Source: Murdochiella vaginalis
GTDB lineage: Bacteria; Bacillota; Clostridia; Tissierellales; Peptoniphilaceae
Direction: 5' to 3'
Length of the DNA: 64,000 nucleotides
Assembly (NCBI RefSeq): GCF_900119705.1
Contig: NZ_LT632322.1
Location: forward strand, 1 to 64,000
The position numbers were made by a program, and so were the translations under genes. Under the pieces are notes generated by a model. The model saw only the letters and a list, made by a program, of their open reading frames with translations, did not search any database and was not told the origin of the DNA. Numbering within the stretch: the stretch's first letter is position 1; each line of letters begins with the position of its first letter. This document shows positions 20,280 to 30,217 of this stretch, piece after piece.

Positions 20280-21731
20280 TCAGCTTTCCGGTAGGTCGCG
20301 CCGCGTCCAATACGTTACCGAACCGGGTGCAACCGTAAACAGACCGAAGCCCTCGTCGTCAATGGTGATGTCGGCATTTTTCCCGCTGCGGTCGCAGTAA
20401 ACTTGGCCCGCTTCCTGTTCACCCACAAACATGCGTTCTTCATCCATGTCTCCTGTGGAAATCAGAACGGCCAGCGGATAGGGATGTTCTTCATTTCCCC
20501 GGCGCACCCAGCCGATTTTCGTCGGCGTCACCCAGTAATCGTCCTGCTCGCCATACGCGAATTCCTTTCGAACGTTCATCAGCGAAAGCAGGGCATCCTT
20601 TACGCCCGGATACTCCGCCGAAGGAATGCCGTAATAATCACCGGCAAACACGCAGGGATAGCCGTCGCGACGTAAAAGAATGAGCGCGTAGGCAATTTCT
20701 TTAAACCACGGATCCACCCAGCTTTCCAGAGCCTGTCCGGGTTGGGAATCGTGATTGTCCACAAACGTCACGGCCTGCACGGGATTCGTGGCCACCAAGG
20801 TATCATCAAAAACTTGGCGTATATCATAGTCTTCATTGCGCGAGGCCTCGACAAAGTTAAAATGTAATGGCACATCAAACAAGTGAATGTTATAATCCGT
20901 CTCCTCCAGATAGTGGTTCATCTTACTTTCGCTGTTTTTCCAATATTCCCCGACAAAGAAAAAGTCGGGATTGTATTCAAGGATAAAGGCGGACAGGCGA
21001 TCAATAAATCCCGTATCGATGTGCTTCAAGGCATCATAGCGGAAGCCGTCATAGCCGATGGAATCAATCATGAAATAGGCGACATCCAACAGTTCCTTCT
21101 GCACATCGGGATGCGCCACGTCGATGTCGGCATTCATCAGATAATCGAAATTGCCCTTCTCGGAATCGGTGTCATCCGACCAGTATTTGCCATCGCCCAA
21201 AATGCGGAAAATGGCGTTCGTATCGGTGCGCTGGTCGTAATCCACGCCCGTAAAATGGTAAAAATGCCACTGAAAGGTAGAATATTTTCCCTTGCGGCCG
21301 GGAAAGGTAAATTTCGTCCACGCCTCGATGTCATGCGCCTCCCCGACATCCTTCGTGCGGTCGTTCTGATCGACCATCACTGCGCGGAAAACTTCTGTCT
21401 CATCCGCACCGCCCTTGTGATTAAAGACCATATCTGCATAGACAGCGATATGGTGATCCTGCAATGCTTTAATACAGGCTTCCAGCTCTTCGCGTGTGCC
21501 GTACTTCGTGCGAACGCTTCCTTTCTGATCAAATTCGCCCAGATCCCAGTAGTCGTAACTACCATAGCCCACGTCCTGATCACTTGTGCCCTTGTGTGCC
21601 GGCGGCATCCATACGGCTGTGACGCCCATGTTTTCCATCGCTTCGGCCATTTCCGCCAACCGCCGATAAAATGTACCATCTGCCGGATATTCCCAATCAA
21701 ACGACTGTACCATTACTCCGTTAATTGCCAT
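20280..21731 (-). CDS. Cytosolic alpha-amylase (GH13)
   Basis: A glycoside hydrolase family 13 enzyme that cuts internal alpha-1,4 bonds of glycogen, starch or maltodextrins. The 483-aa chain has no signal peptide, so it should act inside the cell, like the AmyA/GH13_5 group. The four GH13 blocks are present: ADMVFNHKGG, GFRYDALKHI (nucleophile Asp233), FFFVGEYW (acid Glu262) and FVDNHDSQ (Asp328). The length agrees with cytoplasmic amylases (480-495 aa). The ATG at 21731 is preceded by AAAGGAAT; a longer frame upstream runs into the divergent MORN gene and is unlikely. It is probably used in turnover of storage glycogen. Confidence 0.94.
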   Translation of the reverse strand: MAINGVMVQSFDWEYPADGTFYRRLAEMAEAMENMGVTAVWMPPAHKGTSDQDVGYGSYDYWDLGEFDQKGSVRTKYGTREELEACIKALQDHHIAVYADMVFNHKGGADETEVFRAVMVDQNDRTKDVGEAHDIEAWTKFTFPGRKGKYSTFQWHFYHFTGVDYDQRTDTNAIFRILGDGKYWSDDTDSEKGNFDYLMNADIDVAHPDVQKELLDVAYFMIDSIGYDGFRYDALKHIDTGFIDRLSAFILEYNPDFFFVGEYWKNSESKMNHYLEETDYNIHLFDVPLHFNFVEASRNEDYDIRQVFDDTLVATNPVQAVTFVDNHDSQPGQALESWVDPWFKEIAYALILLRRDGYPCVFAGDYYGIPSAEYPGVKDALLSLMNVRKEFAYGEQDDYWVTPTKIGWVRRGNEEHPYPLAVLISTGDMDEERMFVGEQEAGQVYCDRSGKNADITIDDEGFGLFTVAPGSVTYWTRRDLPES

Positions 21732-21869
21732 GTAGATTCCTTTCTCCGCCGCATTCTTTTTCTTTTTTGTCGTAAAAAAAGCAATTTTGACCTGCACTGT
21801 ATTGTACCATGTTGTATCATAGGGGTTGCGCCGGAAATAGGCGAAAAAGAAAGGCGAGCAAGCAAAGCC

Positions 21870-22244
21870 ATGAAAATCCAACAACATATGAAACAATACG
21901 TCGCTATTGCCGGTTTGATGCTGGCGGCGGGCGTCTATGCTTTTCTTCCACAGGCGCCAAATAGAATGGTTTCTGCATATCCTTTGGGAAAGGACTTGCA
22001 GTATACCGGAAATCTGAAAGAGAATCTTTTTGACGGACAGGGCACCCTGCGATCGCCATCCGGAATCTATGAAGGCAATTTTGCGGAGGGGCGATTCTCC
22101 GGCGACGGCAAGTTTCAGTCCGTTGATGGTTGGCAATATTCCGCCAATTTTATACCGAAAAAAAGCAGTCATGACATAATTATCACCCTGGACGATAAAA
22201 CCTCGTGGATCAAAGGCGAGAAGCAATGGACGGAGAAAAAATGA
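21870..22244 (+). CDS. Membrane-anchored MORN-repeat protein
   Basis: A 124-aa protein with a single N-terminal hydrophobic segment (residues 9-27), which serves as a signal anchor. About two MORN repeats follow: YTGNLKENLFDGQGT and YEGNFAEGRFSGDGKF. MORN repeats mediate membrane or protein binding; no enzymatic motif is seen. The start is uncertain: the ATG at 21870 has only a weak AAAGG upstream, and an ATG at 21888 is possible. Its stop overlaps the start of the OatA-like gene (ATGA), so the two are translationally coupled and may work together at the envelope. It is divergent from the amylase. Confidence 0.8.
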   Translation: MKIQQHMKQYVAIAGLMLAAGVYAFLPQAPNRMVSAYPLGKDLQYTGNLKENLFDGQGTLRSPSGIYEGNFAEGRFSGDGKFQSVDGWQYSANFIPKKSSHDIIITLDDKTSWIKGEKQWTEKK

Positions 22245-24145
22245 CAACCGAACAGGATCGTACCGTGCCCGATGCGTCCGTCGTGGAGGCCCCTGCGGGC
22301 TCTCCCGCCGCTTCGGCACGTAAAATTTATGGTTTGGACGCCTTGCGCCTCGTTGCGCTGGGCTTCATTTTGGTGTATCACTTCGCGCCGAAGATCTTGC
22401 CGGCGGGTTTTTTGGGCGTCAATGTTTTTTTTGTTTTGTCCGGCTTTTTAGTGACGCATCATGCGCTGGAGGAAATCAAAGAGACGGGTCATTTTTCCCT
22501 CTCGACCTTCTACGCCAAGCGAGCCAAGCGCTTGTTGCCGGATTTTCTGTTGCTGCTAGTGATGGGCGTTCTGTTGGTCAATGTTGCTGAGCCGGATTTG
22601 CGCGTGGGCATTGATCGGCAAACGGCTGCTGCCTTTTCTTCTCTGACCAACTGGTTTGAAATCCTCAGCGGTGGAAGCTACGAAGCCCAATTTACCCCGC
22701 ATATCTTTGTACACACCTGGTTTTTGGCGGTGGAAATCCATTTCTACCTGTTATGGCCTCTATTTTTGATGGCATTACTGCGTTGGGCCAACAAAAAAGG
22801 AAAGGACGTGGAACAATTCGTGCTGGTCAGTTCCGGGGTGTTGTATCTCGTATCCTTCGGTCTTCTTCTTTACGGCCAGTTGGATTTTTCGAACCGTTTG
22901 TCCTGGATGTACTTTTCAGACTGCACGCGGTTCTCCTCTTTTTTTGTCGGTGCTATGCTTGCGGTGTATCGCAAACGCATTCAAAAAGTCTATATCTATT
23001 TGCCACAGCTATCTGTCGCTGGATTCCTTGTGTTGGGGGCGCTTTCTTTTGTTTTATCCTACACCAACCGTTGGACCTACCTTGTCGGTTTTTTCGTCGC
23101 GGACTTTTTGACCGCCTTCCTTATCTGGAATTACGGCAATGAGACGGTGCGAGTAGACCCGGCGCGTTTGCGCAAGGCAGCCTCCTTTTCCTATGACATC
23201 TATCTTCTGCACTGGCCTCTTCTGGTCATGAGCCGCAAGAGCCTGGGGTCCTTCAAAGGCGCTCTGTTTGCTCTTTGCTGCACGGCGGCGCTGCTTTTCC
23301 TGCGTTATCGGTATCTTTCGCGCGTAAAAAGCCTTCCCGCCATCGCCCTTCCCGACGAGGCGAGCCCTATCAAAGAAAAAGGGAAGGCTCTGTGGCGGCG
23401 GCTGCTTGCCTTTCCCACGTCTCTTCTCACCGGCTGCGCGGTTCTGACGATGGTCACGGCTGTTACGGCGTGGAATGCGCCCGACATGCTTTCGTTGCAG
23501 CAATCCATCTGGGAAAATTCGGTAAAACAGGATCTGGGAAAAATTCAAAATGATGTGGATCAGCTTCTGGCGCAGCGCAAAACCGTGCAGGACGCCTTGC
23601 AGAGCGACAGCGGCGCGAAGGATGAAGATTTGCAAAAGCTCGATAACAAGGGCATTACCATCATCGGCGACAGTGTGCTGCTCGGGCCGCGTGAATTTCT
23701 CATGGCGAATTTGCCTAAGACCTTTGTGGATGCGGAGGGCGAACGGCTGGCCGAAAAGGGAGCGGAAGTCATTCAGGAAATGAAGGCGGACGGAAAATTG
23801 GGCAACTATGTGGTGATTGCACTGGGTGCGAACGCCATTGAGAACCGTGAAAACTCCTTGCGCAAAATGGCGGAGGCCGTGCCCGCCGGAACGCGGATGA
23901 TCTTTGTCACACCCTACAGCGGCGAGGTGGATCATCATGCGGGCGGCGTGGCGATGAAAAACGTGGCCAAGGAGTTTCCCTTTATTACCATTATGGACTG
24001 GGAAGGCTATGCGAAAAAGCATCCCGAGCTCTATCAAAACACGGATGGCATTCATTTCTACGGGTTGATGGATACGTATAAAGCCTACTTGGCAAAGCTG
24101 AAAGCTGCGCTTCTGGAAGCATCCATGACGCCGGCGAAAAAATAA
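22241..24145 (+). CDS. OatA-like acyltransferase (acyltransferase_3 + SGNH domain)
   Basis: Proteins of this type O-acetylate peptidoglycan or other wall glycans and often give lysozyme resistance. The 634-aa chain has an N-terminal acyltransferase-3 membrane domain (about residues 30-370, some ten helices, with YGLDALRLVALGFILVYHF and the FFVLSGFLVT motif). After a further membrane segment near 395-415 comes an extracellular SGNH esterase-like domain. In the latter, IGDSVLLGP (nucleophile Ser), ALGANAIEN and TDGIHFYG (Asp and His) form a complete set. The ATG at 22241 has GGAG five bases upstream. The acceptor glycan cannot be read from sequence. Confidence 0.9.
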   Translation: MTTEQDRTVPDASVVEAPAGSPAASARKIYGLDALRLVALGFILVYHFAPKILPAGFLGVNVFFVLSGFLVTHHALEEIKETGHFSLSTFYAKRAKRLLPDFLLLLVMGVLLVNVAEPDLRVGIDRQTAAAFSSLTNWFEILSGGSYEAQFTPHIFVHTWFLAVEIHFYLLWPLFLMALLRWANKKGKDVEQFVLVSSGVLYLVSFGLLLYGQLDFSNRLSWMYFSDCTRFSSFFVGAMLAVYRKRIQKVYIYLPQLSVAGFLVLGALSFVLSYTNRWTYLVGFFVADFLTAFLIWNYGNETVRVDPARLRKAASFSYDIYLLHWPLLVMSRKSLGSFKGALFALCCTAALLFLRYRYLSRVKSLPAIALPDEASPIKEKGKALWRRLLAFPTSLLTGCAVLTMVTAVTAWNAPDMLSLQQSIWENSVKQDLGKIQNDVDQLLAQRKTVQDALQSDSGAKDEDLQKLDNKGITIIGDSVLLGPREFLMANLPKTFVDAEGERLAEKGAEVIQEMKADGKLGNYVVIALGANAIENRENSLRKMAEAVPAGTRMIFVTPYSGEVDHHAGGVAMKNVAKEFPFITIMDWEGYAKKHPELYQNTDGIHFYGLMDTYKAYLAKLKAALLEASMTPAKK

Positions 24146-24176
24146 AAATTTAATACGACATTTTTCGTTTTTCCCC

Positions 24177-24205
24177 TTGACGCTCCTTTACCGCTAGAGT
24201 AAGAT
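24177..24205 (+). promoter_or_regulatory. pyr operon promoter
   Basis: -35 TTGACG (24177-24182), a 17-bp spacer and -10 TAAGAT (24200-24205) lie 46 bp upstream of the pyrC ATG. The short leader leaves no room for a PyrR-type attenuator. Confidence 0.75.
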
Positions 24206-24251
24206 AGCTCAGATAAACTGCCCGGCGGTGGCAGAGACGAAAGGAGTGGCC

Positions 24252-25619
24252 ATGAACAAGCTGAAGCTCGTGAATGGAACGGTCTTTTATCAGGATCGTC
24301 TGCAAAGAATGGATGTTACCATTGAAAACGGACGTATTGTTCGTCTCGATCCTTCCTCCCTTTCCTCCGGAGCGCTTTCTCCTTCCCGTTCCCGTCTTTC
24401 CCAAGAAAATCAAGAATACGTGATGGATTGTTCTTCCCTTCACCTGTTTCCCGGTTTCGTTGATTTGCACGTGCATTTCCGCGAGCCGGGTTTTTCGTAT
24501 AAGGAAACCATCGAAACGGGCAGTAAAGCAGCGGCGCACGGCGGATACACCGTATGCTGTACCATGCCGAATCTGCGTCCCGTTCCCGATTCGCAGGAAA
24601 ATCTGGAGGTGCAGCGCGAAGTGATTCGGCAGCATGCCGTCGTGCATGTACTTCCCTATGGAGCCATTACGTGTGGAGAAAAGGGCGAAACGCTCGCAGA
24701 TTTTGAAGCGCTGGCCCCCTACGTGGTCGGCTTTACGGACGATGGGGTTGGCGTGGCGAACGGCGCGCGCATGCGGGAAGCCATGCTGGCTGCAAAAGCG
24801 CTGGGAAAGCCCATCGTGGCCCATGCCGAGGACCTGCCGCTCGTGCGCGGCGGCGTCATTCACGACGGTACGTACGCGAAACGGCACGGCCTTCCCGGGA
24901 ATCCATCGGAAAGTGAATGGAAGCAGGTGGAGCGAGATATTGCCTTGGCCGAAGAAACCGGCGCGCGCTACCACGTCTGTCATATTTCTACGAAAGAATC
25001 CGTTGCGCTCGTGCGCGACGCCAAAAAGCGGGGCCTCGCCGTTTCCGGCGAAACGGGCCCGCATTATCTCACCATGACCGATGAAGATCTGGAAGACGAC
25101 GGACGCTTTCGCATGAATCCGCCCATTCGCTCCGGTGCGGATCGCGAGGCGCTCATCGAGGCGCTGGCGGATGAAACGCTTTTGGCCGTCGCCACCGACC
25201 ATGCACCCCATTCTGCGGAAGAAAAAGCACGCGGTCTTGCGCATAGCGCAAACGGCATCGTCGGGCTGGAAACCGCCTTTCCGGTTCTCTACACACGCTT
25301 AGTGCTGACGGGAAAACTCTCGTTGGAACGCCTGCTTCATGCGATGAGCATCGATCCGGCAACAGCCTTCTCTCTTTCCTCTATTAAGGAAGCGAAGGAA
25401 AGTATCGGCATCGCAACCGGCATCGAACCCGGTGCTCCCGCGGATCTCTGTATTTGGGACCTTAACGCCGCTACGACCATCGACCCGGAAACCTTCCTTT
25501 CCAAAGGACGGGCCACGCCGTTTGCCGGCTGGACGGTACGCGGTGTCTGTCAGGCTACGCTGGTGGGCGGAAAGATCGCCTATGAAGATCCAAGCTGGAA
25601 GGAGCGTCGTCTTGACTGA
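24252..25619 (+). CDS. pyrC: Dihydroorotase
   Basis: This cytosolic zinc amidohydrolase cyclises carbamoyl-aspartate to dihydroorotate, step three of de novo pyrimidine synthesis. The 455-aa product has the metal-binding DLHVHFREPG (His73, His75), the substrate region ending in TMPNLRPVPD, later His ligands in VAHAED and YHVCHIST, and the catalytic Asp in ATDHAPH. It is slightly longer than many family members because of a Ser/Pro-rich insert at about 35-50. AAGGAG lies five bases before the ATG. It is the first gene of a pyr operon. Confidence 0.95.
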   Translation: MNKLKLVNGTVFYQDRLQRMDVTIENGRIVRLDPSSLSSGALSPSRSRLSQENQEYVMDCSSLHLFPGFVDLHVHFREPGFSYKETIETGSKAAAHGGYTVCCTMPNLRPVPDSQENLEVQREVIRQHAVVHVLPYGAITCGEKGETLADFEALAPYVVGFTDDGVGVANGARMREAMLAAKALGKPIVAHAEDLPLVRGGVIHDGTYAKRHGLPGNPSESEWKQVERDIALAEETGARYHVCHISTKESVALVRDAKKRGLAVSGETGPHYLTMTDEDLEDDGRFRMNPPIRSGADREALIEALADETLLAVATDHAPHSAEEKARGLAHSANGIVGLETAFPVLYTRLVLTGKLSLERLLHAMSIDPATAFSLSSIKEAKESIGIATGIEPGAPADLCIWDLNAATTIDPETFLSKGRATPFAGWTVRGVCQATLVGGKIAYEDPSWKERRLD

Positions 25620-26367
25620 ACTTCGCATTGTTTCGCACCGTCTCGTCGCGAAAGACACGTATGAGCTTCGCCTAGCCGGAGACACCCGCGCCCTGCACAC
25701 GCCCGGACAATTTCTGGCGCTTCGTCTTCCCGGCTTCTTCCTTCGTCGCCCGATGTCCGTCAGCGACTGGGATGCCGAAGGACTGCGCCTCTTTTATAAA
25801 GTCGTCGGCAAAGGCACTGCCGCGTTGTCCGCGAGCACCGAGGAAACGCTGGATGCGCTCGTCGGTCTGGGCAACGGCTTCACGCTTTCCGACAGCGAAG
25901 GCAAGACGCCGGTGTTGATCGGCGGCGGTGTGGGTGTTCCGCCCCTCTTCGGGCTCGCCAAGGCCTTGGTCGCGCAGAAAAATACGCCCGTGGTGCTCTT
26001 GGGCTTCAATACCAAAGACGAAATTTTCCTTGCGGACGACTTTCGTTCCTTGGGTTGCCGGGTAGAGCTTTTCACCATGGACGGCAGCGCCGGAACGAAG
26101 GGAACCGTTCTTCCGGGTGTAGAGGCACTTTGCAAAATGCATCGTCCTGAGGAGTTGTATGTGTATTCTTGCGGCCCGATGCCGATGTTTCGTGCGCTGT
26201 TTTCCGCCATGCAGGAAAAGGGAATCGATGGCGCCTTCAGTCTGGAAGAGCGCATGGGCTGTGCGGTCGGTATCTGCATGGGGTGTACAGTGGAAACGAC
26301 CAACGGACCGCGCCGTGTCTGCAAAGAAGGGCCGGTATTCCGAAAGGAGGATCTGCCATGGGCATGA
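25612..26367 (+). CDS. pyrK: Dihydroorotate dehydrogenase B, electron-transfer subunit
   Basis: PyrK carries FAD and a [2Fe-2S] cluster and passes electrons from dihydroorotate dehydrogenase PyrD to NAD+. The 251-aa chain has a flavin-binding front part (HTPGQFLALRLPG, FLRRPMSV), a nucleotide-binding middle (IGGGVGVPPLFGLA) and the C-terminal cluster cysteines in ERMGCAVGICMGCTV with the last one in RRVCKEG. The start is most likely the TTG at 25612, with GGAAGGAG seven bases upstream and the normal family length. It overlaps the pyrC stop by 8 bp, a sign of translational coupling. Confidence 0.93.
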   Translation: MTELRIVSHRLVAKDTYELRLAGDTRALHTPGQFLALRLPGFFLRRPMSVSDWDAEGLRLFYKVVGKGTAALSASTEETLDALVGLGNGFTLSDSEGKTPVLIGGGVGVPPLFGLAKALVAQKNTPVVLLGFNTKDEIFLADDFRSLGCRVELFTMDGSAGTKGTVLPGVEALCKMHRPEELYVYSCGPMPMFRALFSAMQEKGIDGAFSLEERMGCAVGICMGCTVETTNGPRRVCKEGPVFRKEDLPWA

Positions 26368-27314
26368 ACGAACGCCTTGTTGCGCGGAAAACACCGCGCC
26401 TTGCCGTCTCCTTTGCAGGACTGATGCTGGAGAATCCGCTGATTCCGGCAAGCGGCTGTTACGGTTTCGGCTATGAGCGCGCCGATGTGCTGGATCCGGA
26501 CTTTTTCGGTTCCATCGCCCTGAAGGGCACGACGCGAGAGGCCCGATTCGGCAATCCCCTGCCCCGTATCGCGGAAAGCGCCTCGGGAATGCTCAATGCC
26601 GTGGGCTTGCAAAATCCCGGCGTGGATCGCGTCATTGCCGAGGAGCTTCCAAAGCTCGCCGCCGTTTCGCACAAAGGCATGATTGCCAATGTCGCCGGCT
26701 TTTCGATAGACGACTATGTGGAGGTGGCCAAAAAGATGGATGCGCAGAAACAGATTGCCGCCATCGAGCTCAATATCAGCTGTCCCAATGTACACAGCGG
26801 CGGCATGGAATTCGGGGTGCATCCTGAAACGGCGAAAGCGGTGACCGCGGCGGTGAAAGCCGTCCTTCATAAGCCGCTCTTCGTCAAGTTGACGCCCAAT
26901 GTGACGGATATTGTCGCCATGGCGCGTGCCGCCGTGGAGGGCGGTGCCGACGGGTTAACGCTCATCAACACCGTCAAAGCCATGCGCATCGATTGGAAAA
27001 AACGCGCGCCGCTTTTGGCAAACGGCACCGGGGGACTATCCGGCCCCGCTATTTTCCCCATTGCGCTGCGCATGATCTATGACGTGTACGCAGCCGTTTC
27101 GGTGCCGATCCTCGGCTGCGGCGGTGTACAGACGGCGGAAGATGTCGTCGAGATGATGATGGCCGGCGCCTCTGCGGTGCAGATTGGAGCTGCCGGATTG
27201 GCGGATCCCGATATGTGGGATGCTCTTCTGACAGACCTTGAAGCCATGCCGGATCGCCTGGGTGTGGAAAATCTATCGGAAATTATCGGTGCGGCGCATC
27301 ACGACAATGCATAA
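26358..27314 (+). CDS. pyrD: Dihydroorotate dehydrogenase B, catalytic subunit
   Basis: A class 1B (NAD+-linked, heterotetrameric) dihydroorotate dehydrogenase that oxidises dihydroorotate to orotate with FMN. The 318-aa TIM barrel shows ASGCYGFG, the substrate loop ALKGTTREARFGNPLPR and the catalytic Cys in LNISCPNVHSGG, with FMN-phosphate contacts in the late GCGGVQTAEDV segment. Cys rather than Ser as base and the presence of pyrK agree with class 1B. AAAGGAGG lies seven bases before the ATG, and the gene overlaps pyrK by 10 bp. Confidence 0.96.
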   Translation: MGMNERLVARKTPRLAVSFAGLMLENPLIPASGCYGFGYERADVLDPDFFGSIALKGTTREARFGNPLPRIAESASGMLNAVGLQNPGVDRVIAEELPKLAAVSHKGMIANVAGFSIDDYVEVAKKMDAQKQIAAIELNISCPNVHSGGMEFGVHPETAKAVTAAVKAVLHKPLFVKLTPNVTDIVAMARAAVEGGADGLTLINTVKAMRIDWKKRAPLLANGTGGLSGPAIFPIALRMIYDVYAAVSVPILGCGGVQTAEDVVEMMMAGASAVQIGAAGLADPDMWDALLTDLEAMPDRLGVENLSEIIGAAHHDNA

Positions 27315-27364
27315 AAAGTAAGCCTGTGTCACGGCAGAAACACGAACCCCGGAAAGGATGTCTC

Positions 27365-28057
27365 ATGAAATCGGTCATTATCGCCCTGGACTTTGCCGAT
27401 CGCCAAGAAACGATGGCGTTCCTTCGTCCCTTTCGCGACGAAAAGCCATTTGTGAAAATCGGCATGGAGCTCTTCTATGCGGAGGGCGCGGACATCGTGC
27501 GCGAGATCAAGGATTTGGGCTATCCCATCTTTTTGGATCTGAAAGTGCATGATATTCCTCACACCGCCGAATGTGCCATGCGCCAGCTGCATCGCTTGCA
27601 GGTGGATATGACCAATGTGCATGCCGCCGGTGGAAGCGCCATGATGCGCGCCGCGCGCGAAGGCTATCCCGATGGGATTTTGCTGGCGGTCACGCAGCTG
27701 ACTTCCACCTCGCAGGAAACCATGAATCGCGAATTGGGCATTGCCGGTGCTATCAACGACGTCATCGTGCAATATGCCTCGTTAGCCAAGGCCTCCGGGC
27801 TCAACGGCGTGGTCTGTTCGCCGCTGGAATCGCCTATGGTACATAAAGCGCTCGGAGATGCGTTTCTGACGGTCACGCCGGGCATTCGCTTTGCCGAAGG
27901 CAGTAAGGACGACCAGAAGCGCGTGACGACACCGGAAATGGCCCAACGTCTCGGCAGCAACTACATCGTGGTCGGCCGTTCCATCACCAAGGCCGACGAT
28001 CCGGTTGCCGCCTATCATAAAGCACTCGCCGCTTTTCTCGGAAAAGCGGACGAATAG
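27365..28057 (+). CDS. pyrF: Orotidine 5'-phosphate decarboxylase
   Basis: It removes CO2 from OMP to form UMP, the last step of de novo UMP synthesis. The 230-aa product is a short (bacterial type I) family member. IALDFAD is at the N-terminus, and the catalytic array FLDLKVHDIPHT supplies the Asp-x-Lys-x-x-Asp triad. VTPGIRF and the phosphate-binding VVGRSIT lie near the end. GGAAAGGA precedes the ATG. It lies 50 bp after pyrD in the same operon. Confidence 0.96.
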   Translation: MKSVIIALDFADRQETMAFLRPFRDEKPFVKIGMELFYAEGADIVREIKDLGYPIFLDLKVHDIPHTAECAMRQLHRLQVDMTNVHAAGGSAMMRAAREGYPDGILLAVTQLTSTSQETMNRELGIAGAINDVIVQYASLAKASGLNGVVCSPLESPMVHKALGDAFLTVTPGIRFAEGSKDDQKRVTTPEMAQRLGSNYIVVGRSITKADDPVAAYHKALAAFLGKADE

Positions 28058-28156
28058 ACGCCGGTTTCGCTACTTGCAGCAAAAAAGATCGAATGTGCTT
28101 TCGATAGCGACGAACTCCGAAAGCATGGCAAATCGATAGAAAAGGAAGGAGAAACC

Positions 28157-28825
28157 ATGGAAGGAAAGCAACGAGAAGCGATCGCTCGCGATTTACTGGA
28201 CATCGGTGCCGTTTTTCTGCGCCCCGAACAGCCCTTCACCTGGGCAAGCGGCATCCACAGCCCCATCTATACGGATAACCGCCTGATTTTATCTGCACCG
28301 GCCGTGCGTGGACAGGTGGAGCAGGCCCTTGCTGACACCGTAAAGTGCCACTTTCCCGAAGCGCAGATGCTCATGGGAACGGCGACCGCCGGTATCGCTC
28401 ACGCGGCCCTGGCCGCCGCGTTGCTGGGATTGCCCATGGGCTATGTCCGTAGCGGCAATAAATCCCATGGACGCGAGAACCGTATAGAAGGAAAGCTGAC
28501 GGTCGGTGAGCGCGTCGTGGTCATTGAAGATCTCATTTCGACCGGTGGCAGCGTATTAGATGTCGTTCACGCTTTGCAGGATGCCGGCGCCGAAGTGCTG
28601 GGCATTGTCTGCATCTTTACCTATGGCATGCAAAAAAGCCGCGAGGCCCTTTCCGCGGAAGGGATCGCGATGGAAAGTTTGACCGATTTTGACACCATCC
28701 TGGATGTTGCCGTTCAAACCGGACGGCTTCCGGCCGAACAGGTTCCGCAGTTGAAACAATTTCGCGATCATCCCGCGGATGAATCGTGGATGGCGGGCAT
28801 TGCCCGAAATCAGAAGGAGGAGTGA
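28157..28825 (+). CDS. pyrE: Orotate phosphoribosyltransferase
   Basis: It joins orotate and PRPP to give OMP. The 222-aa protein has the PRPP-binding motif [14 protein letters not shown] at about residues 119-132, with the flexible catalytic loop before it ([15 protein letters not shown]). GGAAGGAG sits before the ATG. A 99-bp gap separates it from pyrF. That gap shows no convincing promoter or terminator, so the operon seems continuous. Confidence 0.95.
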   Translation: MEGKQREAIARDLLDIGAVFLRPEQPFTWASGIHSPIYTDNRLILSAPAVRGQVEQALADTVKCHFPEAQMLMGTATAGIAHAALAAALLGLPMGYVRSGNKSHGRENRIEGKLTVGERVVVIEDLISTGGSVLDVVHALQDAGAEVLGIVCIFTYGMQKSREALSAEGIAMESLTDFDTILDVAVQTGRLPAEQVPQLKQFRDHPADESWMAGIARNQKEE

Positions 28826-28826
28826 A

Positions 28827-29750
28827 ATGCCGATGAAGGATTTGATTGACATCCAAGATCTCACCACCAAAGAGATTGACCAGCTCATTGCGGTGGCGGA
28901 GGAAATTATCGCCGATCCCGTGCGCTTTCAGGAAGTGTGCAAACACCGCGTGCTCGGCTCCCTGTTCTATGAACCCTCAACTCGTACTCGGTTAAGCTTC
29001 GAGTCGGCCATGCTGGCACTGGGCGGCGATGTGATCGGTTTCTCCGAGGCCACATCCAGCTCCGTTGCCAAGGGCGAAAGTGTTGCGGATACGGCGCGCA
29101 CCGTGGAATGCTTTGCGGATATCATCGCCATGCGCCATCCCAAGGAAGGCGCACCGTTTGTCGCCTCGCGTTCCGTGGATATTCCGGTCATCAATGCTGG
29201 TGACGGTGGTCACAACCATCCGACGCAGACCTTGACGGATCTCTTGACGATCCATCGCGAGATGGGGCATCTGGACAACATGGTGGTGGGCTGCTGTGGA
29301 GACCTGAAATTCGGCCGCACCGTACATTCGCTCATCGCAGCCATGAGCCGCTACCCCAACGTCCGCTTTGTGTTGATTTCGCCGGAAGAGCTGGTCATTC
29401 CGGAACACGTGCGCACGGAAATTTTGGAAAAACAGCACATTCCCTTTAAGGAGGTGCGTAAGCTCAGCGATGCCATGCCGGAATTGGATATTCTGTATAT
29501 GACTCGCGTCCAGCGCGAACGTTTCTTCAATGAGGCGGATTATATCCGTCTGAAAGATACCTATATTCTTACGCCGGAACGTCTGGCGACGGCGAAGCCG
29601 ACGATGCGCGTGCTGCACCCGCTGCCGCGTGTAAATGAGATTTCCGTCCAAGTCGACAAGGACCCGCGTGCCGCGTATTTCCGTCAGGTGAAAAACGGCC
29701 GCTTTATCCGTATGGCACTCATCATGAAATTATTGGGGGTAACAGCATGA
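28827..29750 (+). CDS. pyrB: Aspartate carbamoyltransferase, catalytic chain
   Basis: It condenses carbamoyl phosphate and aspartate, the committed pyrimidine step. The 307-aa product contains the carbamoyl-phosphate site [10 protein letters not shown], then [18 protein letters not shown] and the aspartate-binding HPLPRVNEI. The ATG at 28827 has AGGAGG six bases upstream and falls just after the pyrE stop. It overlaps pyrI by 4 bp, fitting equimolar synthesis of catalytic and regulatory chains. Confidence 0.96.
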   Translation: MPMKDLIDIQDLTTKEIDQLIAVAEEIIADPVRFQEVCKHRVLGSLFYEPSTRTRLSFESAMLALGGDVIGFSEATSSSVAKGESVADTARTVECFADIIAMRHPKEGAPFVASRSVDIPVINAGDGGHNHPTQTLTDLLTIHREMGHLDNMVVGCCGDLKFGRTVHSLIAAMSRYPNVRFVLISPEELVIPEHVRTEILEKQHIPFKEVRKLSDAMPELDILYMTRVQRERFFNEADYIRLKDTYILTPERLATAKPTMRVLHPLPRVNEISVQVDKDPRAAYFRQVKNGRFIRMALIMKLLGVTA

Positions 29751-30175
29751 TTTTAGGCGATTTACACGAAGGCATTGTCATTGACCACATTCCTGTCGGC
29801 AAAGGAATGGTACTCTATCACTACTTAGGCCTCGATAAGCTCAACTCGCAGATTGCGCTCATCGAAAATGCCGTCAGCTCCAAGCGCGGCCAAAAGGACA
29901 TTTTGAAAGTGGCGGAACACATCGATCTCAACTTTGAACTTCTGGGTTATTTTGATCCGCACATCACGGTCAATATCATTCACAACGGCGAAATTGTCGA
30001 AAAGAAGCATCCGAAGCTGCCGGAAACTATCACCAATATCCTGCATTGTCACAATCCGCGCTGCATTACGTCTATCGAGCAGGAGCTGGATCACGTCTTC
30101 CGCCTGACCGATCCGGAAACGAAGACCTATCGTTGCATCTATTGCGAAACCATCGGCAAGCCGGATGAGATGTAA
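29747..30175 (+). CDS. pyrI: Aspartate carbamoyltransferase, regulatory chain
   Basis: PyrI binds nucleotide effectors and, through zinc, the catalytic trimers to form an allosteric dodecamer. The 142-aa product has an allosteric domain (1-95, with IDHIPVGKG) and a zinc domain whose four Cys are visible in CHNPRC and CIYC. PyrI is typical of enterobacteria and archaea but also occurs in clostridia. Its presence implies feedback control at the protein level, which fits the lack of an RNA attenuator in the operon leader. Confidence 0.95.
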   Translation: MILGDLHEGIVIDHIPVGKGMVLYHYLGLDKLNSQIALIENAVSSKRGQKDILKVAEHIDLNFELLGYFDPHITVNIIHNGEIVEKKHPKLPETITNILHCHNPRCITSIEQELDHVFRLTDPETKTYRCIYCETIGKPDEM

Positions 30176-30217
30176 GTAACGAAAGCCGTTCCGCATAGAA
30201 AACTGTTCCGCATAATT

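Noticed and set aside
20883-21869. Long N-terminal extension of the MORN protein
   Set aside because: It is antisense to the amylase gene and would read through its conserved GH13 blocks. The ATG at 21870 gives a sensible signal anchor.
21732-22319. N-terminal extension of the amylase
   Set aside because: It overlaps the divergent MORN gene and has no ribosome site, and the 483-aa form has the family length.
24146-24251. PyrR attenuator or other riboswitch before pyrC
   Set aside because: Only 46 bp separate the -10 box and the ATG, with no competing hairpins or T-tract.
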